A stretch of DNA of 7,615 bases from Candidatus Poseidoniales archaeon (GTDB lineage Archaea > Thermoplasmatota > Poseidoniia > Poseidoniales > Poseidoniaceae): contig QQSA01000026.1 of the NCBI GenBank assembly GCA_003602535.1, forward strand, positions 1 to 7,615. Reading direction: 5' to 3'. Numbering within the stretch: position 1 is the first letter of the stretch; each line of letters starts with the position of its first letter. Below, piece after piece: positions 7,280-7,615 of the stretch. The position numbers and the translations under genes are program-made. The notes under the pieces are model-generated. The model saw only the letters and a program-made list of their open reading frames with translations. It searched no databases and was not told the DNA's origin.

Positions 7280-7284
7280 GGTGA
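7280..7284 (+). promoter_or_regulatory. Ribosome binding site of the metallo-beta-lactamase-fold gene
   Basis: GGTGA lies 6 nt before the ATG at 7291 and matches the anti-Shine-Dalgarno complement (GGAGGTGA) well. An in-frame TGA at 7282-7284, within the site, excludes any earlier start. Confidence 0.75.
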
Positions 7285-7290
7285 GCGAAG

Positions 7291-7615
7291 ATGGCTGAGC
7301 GCATACTTGAGACCGGAAAAATTGTTGTTTTACAGGCTCAGTTGGGCGATTGGGATAATTTGAACCATCTGTTAGTATGCAAAAAATCGAATAAAGCCGT
7401 AATCATAGATCCGTTCTTCTCAGATTATTGGCTAAACATATGTTCATCCAACGGGTGGAAGTTAGAGCAAGTTTGGTTGACACATTCACACTGGGACCAT
7501 TCTAAGGGAATAGATGGTCTACAAGATTGTCAGATTTGGGTGCATCGTGATGAAACACTAAGGGGCTGGGACGGACCATCAAATCAGGAATGGACAAATA
7601 GTGCAAATTCATTTT
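7291..7615 (+). CDS. Metallo-beta-lactamase-fold hydrolase, glyoxalase II-like (3'-partial)
   Basis: The first 108 codons are present and the frame runs off the right edge. Residues 8-40 form the usual opening beta strands of the fold, ending in A-V-I-I-D-P (36-41). The signature T-H-S-H-W-D-H follows at 64-70, giving the predicted zinc ligands H65, H67, D69 and H70. The closest resemblance is to stand-alone glyoxalase II/RNase Z-like small hydrolases (hydroxyacylglutathione hydrolase type). The later metal ligands lie outside the window, so substrate (thioester, persulfide, phosphodiester or other) cannot be assigned. The gene is divergent from the membrane regulator, with a 59-bp gap. The start is fixed by GGTGA 6 nt upstream and an in-frame stop just before it. 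No signal peptide is seen, so it is probably cytoplasmic. Confidence 0.85.
   Translation, partial: MAERILETGKIVVLQAQLGDWDNLNHLLVCKKSNKAVIIDPFFSDYWLNICSSNGWKLEQVWLTHSHWDHSKGIDGLQDCQIWVHRDETLRGWDGPSNQEWTNSANSF

Noticed and set aside
7232..7290. Archaeal TATA/BRE promoter in the divergent gap
   Set aside because: The best A/T stretch (ttagaagtaatg near 7254-7265) does not match a TATA consensus well on either strand, so no promoter is annotated.

Overview
The window looks like a piece of a marine planktonic euryarchaeal genome, most likely Marine Group II/III (Poseidoniia-like, Thermoplasmatota). No rRNA or other phylogenetic marker confirms this. The evidence is a combination of traits: a long thrombospondin-type-3 (TSP3) surface protein with one C-terminal membrane anchor, a secreted-ectodomain/membrane/tandem winged-helix regulator of archaeal style, GGTG(A)-type ribosome binding sites, and a leucyl-tRNA synthetase whose C-terminal third reads as archaeal. 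Coding density is very high. The only non-coding stretches are 68 bp (4644-4711) and 59 bp (7232-7290), and no RNA genes, IS elements or CRISPR arrays are visible.

Layout. (1) Positions 1-1943, plus strand: the 3' part of a large surface protein with beta-propeller-like repeats, then nine cysteine-paired, Asp-rich TSP3-like repeats, one transmembrane helix and a short cytoplasmic tail. Its start lies before the window. (2) Positions 1827-4643, minus strand: leuS, a full-length leucyl-tRNA synthetase. Its catalytic and editing core is bacterial-type, while its anticodon-binding and C-terminal region looks archaeal. Its last 38 codons overlap the last 38 sense codons of the convergent surface-protein gene. 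(3) Positions 4712-7231, minus strand: a membrane-anchored putative transcription regulator with a signal peptide, a 12-cysteine Ig-like ectodomain, one transmembrane helix and two cytoplasmic winged-helix domains. It lies upstream of leuS on the same strand, and the 68-bp gap holds a GC-rich hairpin next to the leuS ribosome binding site. (4) Positions 7291-7615, plus strand: the 5' part of a metallo-beta-lactamase-fold hydrolase, divergent from the regulator and cut by the window end.

How they may work together. The regulator and leuS could be co-transcribed, but nothing links them functionally beyond strand and spacing. The 59-bp divergent gap contains an 8-bp perfect inverted repeat over the regulator's start codon, a plausible autoregulatory operator or mRNA hairpin. 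The most interesting items are the chimeric LeuRS with a four-cysteine insert before KMSKS, the one-component membrane regulator with its disulfide-rich sensor, and the codon-aligned antisense overlap of two genes.
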